Shown piece by piece: positions 22,335-35,606 of a stretch of DNA of 64,000 bases; the first letter of the stretch is position 1, and each line of letters starts with the position of its first letter. The notes under the pieces are model-generated. The model did no database searches and was not told where the DNA came from. It was given only the letters and a program-made list of their open reading frames with translations. The DNA lies in assembly GCA_030762175.1 (NCBI GenBank), contig CM060842.1, positions 46,594,001-46,658,000 of the forward strand, read 5' to 3'. A program made the position numbers and the translations under genes. The stretch is from Metallyticus violacea. Taxonomy: Eukaryota > Arthropoda > Insecta > Mantodea > Metallyticidae.

Positions 22335-25300
22335 TATAAAAAGAGAACATCTAGAGTCAAATGTTCTCGAAACTTGTCTACATTTCTTCAGAATGTTCAT
22401 GCACTTATGTTACTCAAGCGTAAATAAAGACTGCAGGTGAGGTTCACTCATCCGAAAATATAACGGCGCCGGTTTATAAACCCTTGACCATTGCAACTAT
22501 GATGACCTTTAGGAGGTAGTGATACTATGGCGTGGTTGACAGGTAATTATAACCTTCGGCAAATATCTTTCGTTGGTAATTTATCCCTGCTCTTACCGAA
22601 TTTGCCCTGGAGCAAATCACGCGAGAGACTGCGCTACTCCATCATCTAGGCAGCGTTATCAGTTTCTCCGTCAAATAGTAAGACCGGAGACACCCCAAGA
22701 GAGCCACGACGTAATTCATCATAGCCCAAGACAAGCGGATCCATCAGAATGTTGCTCAATACTTCCAAGTTGTCTCTTTGTCATAGAAAAAGCATGAGTT
22801 TTTTCACTACTTGTAAAATGACAAACTAAAACATTTAGTTCACAAGAAGGTGTTTCTGTGGAGTTCATTAGAGTTCATTGATGCTTACATTCCAGCATTA
22901 TTTTGTCGTAAGAATGTTTCTGGCAACGCTCATTCAGTATGTCGTTAGATAAGGCTTAGGAAAGCTACTCACAACTACTTCCTTCATAGGTTTTGTTCGT
23001 CACAATGTGGATTCAAAACAGAAATGTTTGAAATCGACTTACATGCTCAATAGTACTCATAATGGCTAGAACTTTCCTGGCAGGTTGTGTTTTATGGCAA
23101 GAAGATAATCAAGCATATTATTTTCTTCCTTAAAATGATCGTAGCTGATAACAAATTTTCTATTCTGTTATCAAGTTGAATATATATCCTTTCCTTCGCT
23201 GGTGAACCTCCTGCTTAAACTCTGTCTCCTTAAATCTCTGACATCTCACTCTGTAGCCATCCAAGCAAATTGTATATAAATTGATGTGGATTATCAATTA
23301 ACATGTTCATCTTGTGCCAACAGTGGCCGCCCGTGCACATTTTAATTGGTGGGGCACAACTTATAAAATAATAAACCATAAATTCCACGAACATGAATTT
23401 ATCTCATTGTTCTGCAAAAATGAACTGCCAGCCCTCCCCCCCCAAAACACAAAAAATAAGGATACTTTCACTTTTCTCGAAAATATAGTAAAAAGTAATT
23501 TTATGTGCCGGAATTCAATTTTTATTTGACGTAAGATATTCACTATACGTGTACTAAAATAAATACTTCATTTCACTTAAGTTTCTCATCCATTTTAAGT
23601 ATTTGTTAATGGCTTTGCTACATATTATTGTTCAATAAATATAAGTAACTAGGATACAGCAGTATATTTAAACAACATTACTGCCCGTGACGTCATTGTA
23701 TGTGCGTTTTTTCCCCTTGACAATGTATTTAAAACAGTAGTAAAATGTCACGTTAAACTGCATTAAGTAGGCCACACTGGCTTCTCAGTTTTCATTCCAC
23801 AGATGTTCAACAAATCATTGATAGGTACAAGTGCCAATAGTGCCTATTTAATCCCATATCTCCTCTCACTAACTCACTAAGTTTGATCTTTTTTAAAAGA
23901 TTATCAATGTTATTTAATAATACGATAATTTAGTTGCCTTTATATGGAAGAGTCTCTTATAGTCTGGATCCGTCATAACCTTTTGGCGCAAAAGAGCAAA
24001 CAGCTGATGGGAAGAAATACCGTTTACCTCACAACAAATCACTTTAGGAAGCTCCTCTTGCAGAAGGCACGATGGGGAGGATAGGCTCAGTGCACGAGTA
24101 CAGAAAAGTCCACAGACTCTGAGTGCCGTTCGTGAAGTTTCACTGCGACACCCCTTTCATTCCCTTGCCCGCCAGCTTGATAATAATTCATTTTCAACCA
24201 AAGTATTCTGCCCTACTAAGCCTGGATATAAGGAGAATGTGCACTGATCCGTTCTCTTCACACATGCACAAACACTAAGTTGTCTGCATTCGCAGAAGTC
24301 ATTTAAACCGCGCTCCTCTTGCGTACTACAATGCAGTGCTGAAACATTTAGGGATTGCTTCTATGAAAATCTATAATCTCTTTTGAGTTTGCAATTTATG
24401 TAGGAATTATTTAAATGTATTTATAGTTCAAAATTAAAGTGCCCTTAAGCGCAATCCGCCATTATGGGCCATGTTTCAAAAGTGGTAGTGGAAGTAATTT
24501 CAGGGAGATTTTCAAGTGCAACTCCAAGTGTATGGAGGAACGAGTGGTACTGCCTATCTCTTCCACCTCTTTACCCCTTAAGTAATTATTTTTCACTTGG
24601 TCCAATACATTCATCAAACCTCCTTCCGCCGTTCCCTCAATGCAAATGTTTGTAAGTTTTAGGTTAATGAATAAGTGGCTAGATTAGACTTACGGAGCGA
24701 GCAAGTCTTGGCTTGTTCTAAGTAAAGGAAATGACAAACATGTAATAATATAACGTAATAACATTGAGCAATTAAGAACTACTTCATGAATTTGCAGAAA
24801 ACGTTTTGCAAAATCAATACTTTTATATGCTTTGAGGCAGAATTAAAACTACTTATATAAAGAGAGCGTTGAAGCTTACACATGGAGTAACATCGAAAAT
24901 AACGAGAGAGGAGTGGAGGCATTTTTACAGCAAGATGTGAACATTTTGAAGTAGCTTTGAAAATCTGTGGCCCCATGCATCTGCTCTTGTACTTAGACCC
25001 ATTATTAATGTAGCAAAATTCCACTTTCCCATGTTCGCCTGTGTCTTCCTCCATCAGGATGGCTCTGAGTATTGCCTTCAGCGGTTCCTAATTTATTTGT
25101 CAATTTTTCCTTATATCATTTGGTGCAATGGTAATGGAATTGCAGAAAAAGACATATAAAAGTACCGTTATGTTCGCTTATATCACTTAAACTGAATTTA
25201 AACCTAATGTATGGCTTACATTTTAACTCTAAACTGCAGGGTTTCACTTTTACGTGCCTGCCGAGACCCTCACTGTGACATCTGTATGCAACTATGAGAA

Positions 25301-25480
25301 GTATACAACTATGATATATTAGTACACACTCTGCAGGAACCAATATCAAGTTATCAATTTATATTTGCGACAAGGAGGCGAGCAATTGCCGTTAGGCCGT
25401 AGCGAGCCGCAGTAAACCACTGGGTCCTCCGGTTTCTAGGATTTACTCTATGCTAGGTTTAGGTTAGTTGGTGTGTATAG
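22335..25480. other. No gene recognised
   Basis: The moderately GC-rich patches at 22440-22760 and 23990-24330 have no recognisable coding or RNA family. A TGACGTCAT CRE-like octamer lies near 23689. The frame at 22573-22797 shows no motif. Confidence 0.45.
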
Positions 25481-25492
25481 GAATTGATTGTA

Positions 25493-25532
25493 CAGATATT
25501 TTGGAAGCATAACAGATATTTTGGAAGCATAA
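25493..25532 (+). repeat. Tandem duplication of 20 bp
   Basis: CAGATATTTTGGAAGCATAA occurs twice without a gap. Confidence 0.95.
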
Positions 25533-28205
25533 CACAAATTGAAAGCATACATTGAGTGTTAGTTTAAAGTTTCATGGGCTATGTCTATAAGTACGGTTGA
25601 ATCTTTGTGGCCATGGTTATTAATATTATAGTTTTGTTTACCGTACACATTTATATATTTCTGTTAATGCATCAAACTGCATTGTAAATGATGACTGTCT
25701 ACTTATATATGTAGTATGTTTATGCTCATGTTAATGTTTATGAGTTCGATGTGAATGGGCCATTACTTCTTACCCCTCCTACTGTTAGCTCTATCTAATG
25801 CATTTTTTTTTTTTACTTTCGGTACAACCACAGTAAGTATATACAATAGGGATAGCTTGTGTCGCTATTTTTGTTCGTGCTTCTAAATTGACTATGGTTC
25901 TCAATGAATACATTAGATTTATCATTGTAGCTAAATCGTGTTTAGCAATCAACTGTGATTGTGCAAGTTATTCGTTAGGTAAAACTTTAACCGTAAAGAA
26001 AATACCCTTTTTATTTTCAAATATATATATATATATATATATATATAATTCCCAAATTTAATAATTGAATAAAGAGTAATTATTGTAGAACGCTACATTA
26101 ATTATTAAGGTGAGTGTTTTTTTTAATTTGTTTTTCGGTTTTAATTTTTTATTGCGGTTTCTGAACGACAGTCAAGCTGAGAAAGTATAGCAACGTTTTG
26201 AAATGATGACGTTTCTGATAAAAACAATTAATATAAGGAGCTGGCGAGCGTGACTTAGTTTATAATTACCGTAAATGAAAATCTCTGAAAGGTGTACATT
26301 GTATTTTCTGAACTTCACAGCAGCTTTACCATATGATACCCATCATTCGATAATCAAATAGAAGAAGGGAAGAAGAATGATGTAAAGAGATAATGTGAGT
26401 GCTGTTCTGCAAAATTAATATATAAAATATTATTCAAGAGCAAAATTTTCTGCACAAATGCCACATAGAGTTGTTAATTTTTCAATATATTTTTGCCACA
26501 TACGAATATTCTAACATAACTTCAATTTTTTCAAGAAAAGCTTATAAATGTTATATCCATAGTTACCGGGCCAAAATACTAACAGTAACTCATCGAAAAG
26601 GGCAAAATGAGAATGACCTGATGCAAAAAGAAGGGGAAAAAAAGGGTAATACCGTCGATATTTTTCATTTGGTATTTTAAACAGTGAAAGTAAATTAATG
26701 AGATATGTTAGATAAGTTAGTGCTCATGAAATGGGTTTAAAAACATTGGATACTTTTTATAAAAGTTTAATCACTGTGTACAAAGCCTCCGAAGTGCGAG
26801 CTTTATGATCAATTTAGGGGTTAAAGATCCCACAGAACCAGCAGCTGGTGACGCAAGACGGCATCTCCCTAGTTCAATTTAACGAACCAGATCAGAGGGT
26901 AGGTCAAGCGTACCGGGACCCCCTGAGAGCTGCAGCATTGCAACATTACCCATAATGCATCTCTATGAATGCGACGTGCCAAGCGCCAAGGAGAAACATT
27001 TAATGGATCGAGTTGTCCAGAACGAGATTCTTATTATTGCGCGTGTCTAGAGTCTTTCCAGGTGAAAGGAGATTAAAAACAAGTGGGAACTGCCGTTTTG
27101 TGTAATGTCGCTACCTAGAAGGCCAGACTGAACACAGATTCATACAAATGTCACATATTTTATTCAACTAAAAGAAATAGTAATGAGGCATGGAAAATTA
27201 AACCAGACTTTATTTCGTACTAGTTTTTAGAGGCAAAGAATATCCTTCAAACAGATTGTCTTGCATTGGAAGTAGATCAAATAATTATTATTGGAGAGCA
27301 TTTTTTGAAGTAGAAAGTTGAAGCCTTTTAGCTGTACCTCTTAGTTTATATAAGCGTTAAAGATGCCTTGTGTTAATTTTATATATGCAGTAAAAACTCC
27401 ATACCTACATCATACAGATTTTCGTGAAAACATAACCAACAAACATAGGCTTAAAACGTATTGCATTATGAAAAGAACTTTAGCATTGCAAGTTTATGGG
27501 GAAAATTGACTATTTATATGTTTCTCATTTAAATGTACAGAAAAAACATGTGAACATTAATAACTTTAAATGTATAATAATTGTTATGTTAATATTACAT
27601 ATATTTGAACAACAAAATTTAATACACGATATTTAGCATTTCCAAAATGACCACCGCGAATGGAAAGGTAACGGTTTAAGGAAGCTCATGATTGAATTTT
27701 TGAGAAATTTAGGGAAAAATAAATACTTTTGTAGCTTTATAAAATATTACAGAACTTTATATTTTAGAAAAATGCAGGTTCCGAATGCTACCTTTAGATA
27801 TCCTGCATCTTTTAAACAATCTTCATAGCATTAATGCGAGCTATGCATGCATTTCAATTTTGCTATCCTCTCTTTCATCGACCTTTTAAATTTTCATTCC
27901 TTTAGAATGCTTCTTGTGAAGAAGTTTTTCCTACAAAATTATTAAATTTTATACAAAAATTGTATAGTGTCTTACCTTTGGATGTTATTATATGCAACTT
28001 TTAAGAACTTTTGAAAATATATTATCACCCAAGATATTTTGGACAAAAAATATAATTTAATTTAAAATGTATTAGAAACTCAACTTTTATAGATACGTTA
28101 AAACCTAGGTAAATTAGATAAATACGTGTGTGGTGATTATTGACAAAATATGATTAATTTTCTTTCACAAGAGACATTTTGAGTGACACGACTAAGAAAG
28201 TAGTA
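25533..28205. other. AT-rich sequence with an (AT)n tract, no gene
   Basis: The (AT)n microsatellite is at 26021-26047. No coding or RNA family is seen. The slightly more complex block at 26820-27000 is unassigned. Confidence 0.5.
26021..26047 (+). repeat. (AT)n microsatellite
   Basis: About thirteen AT units. Confidence 0.97.
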
Positions 28206-28207
28206 GT

Positions 28208-28330
28208 GTGGTGGTGGTGGTGGTGGTGTGTATATTATACATATTACGAATATATTTTATACATGGGTCGTCAGCCGTGCATGCCAAAGTATGAAATGCA
28301 AAGAAAGAGAAAAAATAATAAAATATAAAG
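28208..28330 (-). repeat. (TGG)n microsatellite with a repeat tail shared with 50.95 kb
   Basis: TGG units (28208-28228) run into sequence containing TATTATACATATTACGAATA and then CGTCAGCCGTGCATGCC at 28270-28286. The segment after the TAG array at 50945-51025 has the matching words TATACACATTAC and CGTAAACCGTACATGCC in the same order. On the minus strand both would end in a trinucleotide tail, as non-LTR elements with microsatellite 3-prime ends do. Confidence 0.55.
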
Positions 28331-29623
28331 CAATAATAATAAATAAAATTAAAAATTGAAATTTTTTAAAAATAGGAAGAACTGCATTTACAAATGTGTG
28401 ATATGGCTCTAACTCTTTAACTATAAGTGATATTGGAGAACTAGGAACACTATAAACATTTGGTGTAAACCTGAATATGCTAGCATTCTGAGTTTCAAAT
28501 GTCAGAGTTTACTGTGGATGCCCTCAAGTGTTCTGTAAAATTAGCAATAACTGTCTGGATTTGTCGTCAGGAATAGACGTAATGACGTTCTTATTGTTTG
28601 TCTGGGGTCGACAGATGTTGGCGTTGAATTCTTTTGTAATGGAAGACTCCAACTGTTTGTAGCTTATCCGTGAAACTTCTGCTGATGTTGCAAGCTTTCT
28701 CTGGGTACAGTTAATTTGATTCTTTTTCATACGAAAACTAAACCTGATCAAATGTTTCTTTTGCCCTTTAAGTACTCCAGTCAGTGCGTTAAGGATTATG
28801 AAAAAGCAGCTATTTTCAGTCTGTATTTGGTGGGTGTGAACCCCGAAACTTCAGCTTTGACGATTTACAATACCTTTGAGATGAAAATGCGTTTCATATG
28901 TTAAACAAACACCCTAAATGAACATATTTATTATTAACTGTAAGCACACTTTATACACATATTCTGTGAGAAAAATTTTAAATTATTTTTCGAATTTATT
29001 CTCAGAGATGTCTCAACTCCTGTTTAGTTCACGGAGTACCCCATTTAATTACTGACTCAATATTTTCTGCAGTCCAAGCAATGTTTGGCTTACAAGAACT
29101 TCTTTTAAGGTCCTATTTTTACTAAATTATCTCACTATTTTTAACAACCCTTAAGTCGTTCTACCAATATAACTTTACGGTGCTAATTAGCTTGTTAGGC
29201 ATAAAACAAATCAAACATGATTCTCGATAAAACTATTTAAGCTGTTTTAACATATACTTTCAGGCATATTTTTTATTTTGTAAATTGTCGTAAGTAGAGG
29301 TCTCGCGTATCTCGAACATTAACAAATCAAGATCGTACAGGTTTAACTTTTTCTTAACATCCAAAATAATTTCTATAAAATAAACTTTCATGACTATATT
29401 CTCAACAAATGGCTTTTAGATAACAAATCTAAAATGTTTAGTGTAGTTTCCAACACTAGGAATTAATTTGAATTAATCCATGGAATTATCGAAGGCAGTC
29501 CATGATATTATTGAAATAAAAGACATCTTTTTCAAATAGTATTCCAGAATTTTACATTAACAATACAACACTTTTAGAAATAACTCAAATTACTCACTCA
29601 CTAAAAACACAAAATTCATTCTG
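28331..29623. other. No gene recognised
   Basis: The minus-strand frame at 28524-28751 could belong to the element ending in the TGG tract, but it shows no family motif. Confidence 0.4.
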
Positions 29624-29651
29624 ATTTCCTCTTAATATATTAAGAGGAAAT
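29624..29651. repeat. Perfect 28-bp palindrome
   Basis: Both strands read the same through ATTTCCTCTTAATA and its complement, with no loop. It lies about 110 bases upstream of the LINE at 29760. Confidence 0.95.
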
Positions 29652-29759
29652 TAAAAGTTATGTTTAAAATCTTGCTTATTATTAATAAATGTACCTCTCA
29701 GACATCTTTGAAATGACTCGCTCACATTGATATTTTTTCGGGAATAATTAAGTATTCCA

Positions 29760-30425
29760 TTATTAAACCGCTGTTTAAACAAAAAGGAGACAAACATGAT
29801 GTTTGCAATTACAAGTGTATGGTACTTAAAACAACTTCTAAAAGGTAACTGAAAAAGTAATTTATATCATATTGTATAATTGTCTTGAAAACAATAATAT
29901 TCTGGTAAAGGATCACTTTAGATTAAGGAAGGAATGTCCATAGAAAAGGCACATTTTAAACTTGCAAATGAAATTCTGTCTGGTTTAAATATAAAATGCA
30001 TGTTGGCCTAGTTTTCTGTGAACTGGCTAAAGTATTTGATTGTGTTAAGCACAAAACTCTTAATAACTAAGCTTTAATGAAATTGGAAATGAGGACTTAA
30101 ACTAGTTTGATAGTAAGAAACGAAGAGTACGGTCTGTACTTTTTAGTTTACATAAATTATCTCTCAATGTCGTTAAAAACTGCCGTTCTGTTTGCTGATC
30201 GTTAGATAACAGTTTCCAGCAATACTTTGATAATCTTGAAGAAAAAATAAATTGTGTTCTTATTACTATGTGTAACTGGTTGAAAGCTAACAATGTACAT
30301 AAAACAAAATCGTAACGTATATAACCTTATCCCACATTAAAATGAAGTATTAATAATCACATATTGGACCAAAACCAAATTTTAGGTCTTCAAGTAGATA
30401 GAAACTTAAAGGATCCCATCTCTCA
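29760..30425 (+). mobile_element. Decayed non-LTR retrotransposon, reverse transcriptase fragment
   Basis: The plus strand reads IKPLFKQKGDKHDVCNYK (29764-29817), the usual start of the reverse transcriptase domain. Then come a degenerate FGFRKG-type segment (about 29920-29940) with SIEKAHFKLANEILSGLN, and a frameshifted cysteine/alanine-rich LAKVFDCVKHK-like block (about 30025-30055). TAVLFAD, the start of the F/YADD active site with the second Asp altered, is at about 30177-30200. LGLQVDRNL lies at about 30385-30410. The motif order is typical of the jockey-like branch. Endonuclease and C-terminal parts are absent. Several stops are present. Confidence 0.7.
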
Positions 30426-31560
30426 GGTTTCTTTCTTTTTTTTTTTCTTTCTTTCTTTGGGCAGATGTTAATTTCTTGTATATTTGTATAGAGAAACCAT
30501 TTTGTACTACTTTCACTTTAAAAACCTGACACAAACTATTTATATGGCCCTACGCACGAATAAAGATAATTTCTTAAATATTAAACTTTTTTACTCAAAA
30601 CTGCTTTTTCTTGCACATATGGAGATTCAAATAGCTCCTTGCGATGGTAATTTTCATGAATTAGCTTTAAATTTAAACTGAGGCTCTCGAGACGAGCATA
30701 AATAAAACATTTACAATAAAATTAAAATAGATAAAGAAAAATATATTTGCTCTCGTAATATTCCTTTATATTTAAAATTACATCAAAATGCAACAAAGTA
30801 AGAGAATTTTATCTAAAATAATTTTTTATTGAAATGAAATTATGCAAATAGTTAATCTCTATATGTGTTTGGAACACAAAGCTATAGTTATTTGTTTTCC
30901 AAATTTTTGAAAAATACACAGCAAGGAGAATTTTATTACAAGACGTATAAAAACCATAAAATACTGTATGGATTTTTTTAAATTACATGCATTATTTTTA
31001 TTACATACCATTAATGTATGGGAAAAAAATTAAGCAAACTAGTCGAGAAATGTAGAATTTTTGGTGTTCTGAGGTCGGTGCATTTGAATTAGAAAACACA
31101 TATACAGTATCTATATTATAGCAAAATTTAAATTATCAGCCTAATCGCTTTTTCGTTGTGTCATATAGTTCGGAAATTTCCCTCAAAGCTTTTTACCATG
31201 TCTATTTCTCCTCAAGTATGAAATATGGTTAAATATTCTGAGTAAACTCTGTTGAAATCAAACGTGTTTTATATTATATAAGGAGGAAATATGAATAATA
31301 TGTAGTGCAAATAATAGAGATCGTCTTCACTCCAATGCATGTTACATAATCAACAAGATTGTGAAAGTTTTATCATTTAACAGTAGATATCTATATCGAA
31401 AATTAATAATTTTAACACCTTGTGAGTATATATTTTCTGTTATGAAATTTTGTTAAAATCAAGATTAATTAGTCAAAAATATGCAAATACATACACTAGA
31501 CTAGATAAACAAGATTTTATTTTCAACGTATTAGAATAGATTACGATATCCCAGTTAATC
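30426..31560. other. AT-rich sequence, no gene
   Basis: T-rich TTTC repeats at 30430-30460. The 65-codon frame at 30484-30681 has no motif. Confidence 0.5.
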
Positions 31561-31569
31561 TCATAATAA

Positions 31570-32560
31570 TGGGTGATTTTTCCTTCACGGGATTGCTCCA
31601 CGCATAGTTCAAAATGGTACCGCAATGAACGGGAGTCAAAGTCCGCAGCTATGATTTGTTACATAATTTATTCATTACTAACACTTAAACACACATTTAC
31701 TCACCATTATCAAGCAAGAAGATGCTGAAACTGCCTCCCTCCATCTTCCATACAATTCTGGTATTAGCTTATCAAATGAACCATTACCCTCTGCAGTTCC
31801 CTTTGAGAAATGGAGGAGTTTCTTCACAAATGTTATTTTTTCACTTGGTATAATGTGTGTGGATTTGTCTTACACTTTTTTCTTTAATGCCCCCAGTGAT
31901 AAAAATCGCAGGGATTAAATCGGGGGATAAATGCGTTGTTATTCATGAGCGATGACTCTATCGTCGAATATTTCATGAATTACATGCTAGGAGACATGGG
32001 ATGCAGAGTTCGGTTTGAAAATAGCAAATCTACGGTCCCTCGCAGTTAATTCATGGAAAAAGGGTTGCAAAATATTAATTGTTTCTTTAAAAAAACAGAG
32101 CCTATTGTTCTCCCGCCGCTAATTGCGCACCACACTCCTATCATTTGATCATGCAGGGGTTCCTCGTGAAGCAAGTCAGATGTTTCTGAACTCCAGTATC
32201 GGAGTTTTGTGAGTTAACATAACGACTTAGGTAGAATCAAGATCCGTCCCCAAAGAAAATTAGATTTGGATCGATTTCTCCGTCATGCACACTATTCAAA
32301 ATCCGTTCAAAAAATCTACTCCTGGCTACAGGATCACCCGGTTTCAGTTCTTGTGCTACAGTAAACTTCAATAGGTTTGTACCCGCTCGAATAGAGGAAT
32401 GGATTGATCCCGTTAGTTGGGGAAGACGCCGAAGCGATGTTGCCTAACGTTTCTTCTGTGAGTACTATACGTGGCCGCGTAAGCTCTTTATAAAGAATAC
32501 TTCCCGTTTCAATCCCTGTGAATCGAATTTGAGAAATATCTCTAGAAGCAATCTCCGTGC
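31570..32560 (-). mobile_element. Decayed IS630/Tc1-like transposase (DUF4817-type head family)
   Basis: Minus-strand reading in several frames gives a run like KPIEVYC and then TVAQELKPGDPVARSRFFER (about 32290-32370). FFGDGS.FYLSRYVNSQN (about 32205-32255) replaces the usual DEA.F...G.VN.QN, with the first catalytic Asp region altered. RYWSSET, HEEPLHDQ and GVWCAIS follow (about 32100-32190), and much later FNPCDFYHWGH replaces the usual SPDLTP.DFFLWG (about 31880-31910), then NPHTLYQVKK. This order is that of a transposase family abundant in insect and arachnid genomes. Stops throughout make it inactive. TIRs were not located with confidence. Confidence 0.68.
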
Positions 32561-32579
32561 ATCACGAGCCCAATCTGTA

Positions 32580-33870
32580 TGCTCGTACGACTGGTAAGTA
32601 AATGTGATAGAATGTCTGAATTAAGTCATATTTATACAATTAAGCAGTCTAATGAATACTTAATACCTGTCACACAACACACAAGAACACGTGCGCATAT
32701 TCCTAGAATTAAACTTGTACTGACTTCCCCTCCAACTCCCCGGCCGGATTTCAAGCATGGGAATGAGACGAGAACTTCAAAACTCTTGTCAATTGCGGCC
32801 AACTGCACGTGGAGCGGTTCCGCGAAGAAAAAATCACCGAGTATTATCATCCAATGATAGGGAAAGATTCAAGATTATAATTGTGCAACAAGACTATTAC
32901 TCACTTGACGAGTTCACAGCTGAATAATGTATACTGTCAGTCGTAACACAACATTGTTTAATGTGGCACATTTTCATATATAGTTTTTGACAATGTTAAA
33001 TGCACAGAACTTTCGTTATACATGTTTATTAGCTTTTGTATTGTAACTTAAATTTTTAAATTACTGAGCACGTGTATTTATAAGATTTATAATATTTTTA
33101 AAGCTTTGTATGAATGTAATAAGTCAACTTTGTATTTTTTATTTCTTGTTCCGTGTTCTAAGTACATACATTGTGTATGAATCTCGTAGAGAATGTAAAT
33201 AAATCTTATTCATCTTCTGCTTGCGAACACTCTTGTATATTACTGCGAGCTGAGTAACTATCCTGAATAGAGAAAGTTCGTCATTATGCAGACCTAAATA
33301 TTTAGGAAAGGTGTCTAAACATGTTAATGAGTCGCTAGAATTCGTAGAAATGGAGAGTTAAATTGATTATTACATAACAAACTGGACGATGTGTTAGAAA
33401 TCAAAAGGAGAAGATTGAAAGGGCTGTAACTCGTGATTAGAATGGGCGAAACTGGAACAGCGCAAGAATTGACCAAAGGAATTCATATCTATAGGCCTCC
33501 GGGTACGAGAGTTAGACCGCGCTAATGGGAAAACTGACATAACAAGATGATGGGAAGGAAATATAGATCCATTATAGTTAAGGAATTGTAGGCGTACAAA
33601 GAAATTAATCCTTTTAATGTTTTATTGACTGCTTCTGAATATCTGTGCACTTCATATGTGCGTATGATGATGTGGTCGGGTGAACCATGTGCTTTATTTT
33701 CTGGGCAATCCTACTCTTTTGAACCCATAAACCGGTTTTACTCAAAGTGATTTTAATGTGTGTCAGAAATACTAGAACTGCGATTTGAAAAACTTTTTGT
33801 AGGATATGCGCATTTCATATGGAATTTTATATATATTTACCTGGGACGTTTTTACTCCTGTTGTCTCTCG
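32580..33870. other. No gene recognised
   Basis: Overlapping opposite frames at 32579-32857 have no motif. The stretch includes many AATAAA-like hexamers near 33200, not tied to a transcript. Confidence 0.4.
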
Positions 33871-33887
33871 CATCTCTAACCCTAGTT

Positions 33888-34185
33888 GTCGGTCCTGGTG
33901 GTGTAGTGGTTACCATACTTGCCTCCTAAACCCAAGATTGCTGGTTCGAACCCGGCCAGGACGATGGATTTTTTCGGGCGTAAAATCCTAAGTATGGCTT
34001 CCTTCGGGAGGGAAGTAAAGCCGTAGGTCCCGTGTCGTACATTTGCGGCACGAAAATGAACCTCAAGCCTGAAAGAAGAGACCTCTGAGCAAAATTTGTC
34101 GGCCGTTTCACGCCCTGAGTTGAATGGGACGCTGATGACCTGAGCTGTTAAAGAGCGTCCTTAAATAAATCATTCAAAAAAAAAA
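33888..34185 (+). mobile_element. SINE-A, full-length copy
   Basis: The head GTCGGTCCTGGTGGTGTAGT, the B box CTGGTTCGAACCCGGCC and the complementary acceptor halves GTCCTGG and CCAGGAC are well preserved. The tail is CTTAAATAAATCATTCAAAA. The perfect 11-bp target duplication TAACCCTAGTT lies at 33877-33887 and 34186-34196. This is the best-preserved SINE-A in the window. Confidence 0.96.
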
Positions 34186-34199
34186 TAACCCTAGTTACT

Positions 34200-34610
34200 T
34201 TGAATTGGATTGGATAGTTAGGCGCAAAAGAGGATCCTTCGGTACTTCACCCTTGCTGAACTGTTGGCCTACTTCCATGTTGGAGGCACCTTCGGGAGGA
34301 AGGGATATGGTGAGGGAGACACTGGGCGGCCAGAATGCACGACACGGATAAGGACAGGGTTTGTAACATTGTTAGCAGACTCTGCGGAAGAAAACTTTCC
34401 AAAGCACCACCGTCTCAGCACACAAGCTCACCTCGTCTGGCTCTATGACTCTGTACCGGAACCAACCGAATTAAATTAGACAGCGGAAAATTCGTGGAAA
34501 GGAAAGACCCATCCCAGCATTCGCCTAAGCGATCAGAGGAAACCCGAAAAACTCAAGGTCTGGAGGTATTCGAGTCCCAGACGTTATCGCCTGAACAACT
34601 CTGTCGATGC
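34200..34610 (-). mobile_element. SINE-C copy, next to SINE-A
   Basis: The 3-prime end TTGAATTGGATTGGATAGTT begins right after the SINE-A target duplication. Shared words are GGTACTTCACCCTTGCTGAA, GCATTCGCCTAAGCGATC and, at the head end, GGTATTCGAGTCCC and CAACTCTGTCGATG. Confidence 0.8.
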
Positions 34611-35001
34611 CTTGTGTACTCTATGTATGTTATCTCCTTGCTGTCACAGAAGTAGCTCCTCAAACATCTGTGGCTAGTTGCTTGGCTGTTTCGTTTCTAA
34701 ATATGTCCAATTCACTGAAAGCATCTTTCGGATGTTCTTTTCCGTTTTGTGAAAGCGTGGACTTCGGTAGTTTCTCCCGATGTTCTATTATGCTTCTGGG
34801 GTTTACGAGAAAGCAAATGCAAGGTCAATGGTTTACTGCCATTAGACTTAAAAACATTTTTAACATTGTCAAGTACCTATATAAAATATGTCTTAATTGA
34901 CAAGCCACGTTTTATTTTATGTACAAATTAAAATCTAGTTGAATTTAAAATTATTTATAAAGCACTCCATATCCCTCTATATGGAGATAATTTAAAATAG
35001 T

Positions 35002-35292
35002 GACCGCCACGGGTGGCCGAGGTCGTTAAGGCACGGATTCGTGAGCGGGAGGTCTGCGGTTCGAATCCCGCCAGGACCGCCCTCCCTGAGGTTTTTTACA
35101 GGTTTTCCTCAGTCCTCATAAATGGCAAATGCTGGGTAGGTACCTAAACTTAGGCCTGAAACTTTTCCTTCCTTAAAAAAAATCCTTTCTCAATTTATCA
35201 TTTCATTTCATGTATCACCAGTGTTCACCGCCTGTGGTGCCTCAGTAGTGAAAACGGACGTTAAACACCATTCAAAAAATAAATAAATAAAT
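35002..35292 (+). mobile_element. SINE-B, full-length copy
   Basis: Well-preserved head ACCGCCACGGGTGGCCGAGG and B box CGGTTCGAATCCCGCC. The tail ends in six AAAT units (about 35277-35298). Flanking AAAATAGT at 34994-35001 and 35293-35300 is the target duplication. Confidence 0.95.
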
Positions 35293-35544
35293 AAATAAAA
35301 TAGTACAAAAATAGTGGTTAAAATCCACATTTGTCTTCCCTAAAACTGCATACATGTCATTCCAAACATATTTGAATAGTGTAAAGTTGCAAATTAAGGT
35401 ACCTCAAAAGTATTTCCTTGAAGGAGATTATAATAAAAGCACAACAAAATTCTTTAATCTACATTTTTGTATATGCTATTTAAAATTATGCTGGGACTGT
35501 AATTTAAAAAATTGCAACTCTACAAATTCTCCCATAGTCCCTGA

Positions 35545-35545
<1 letters not shown>

Positions 35546-35594
<49 letters not shown>

Positions 35595-35606
35595 CATACA
35601 TACACG
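35546..35606 (+). repeat. (CA)n followed by (TA)n microsatellite
   Basis: CA units to about 35582, TA units to about 35595, then three CATA units. Confidence 0.97.

Noticed and set aside
25440..25470. Interstitial telomeric TTAGG repeat
   Set aside because: GGTTTAGGTTAG occurs once; there is no array.
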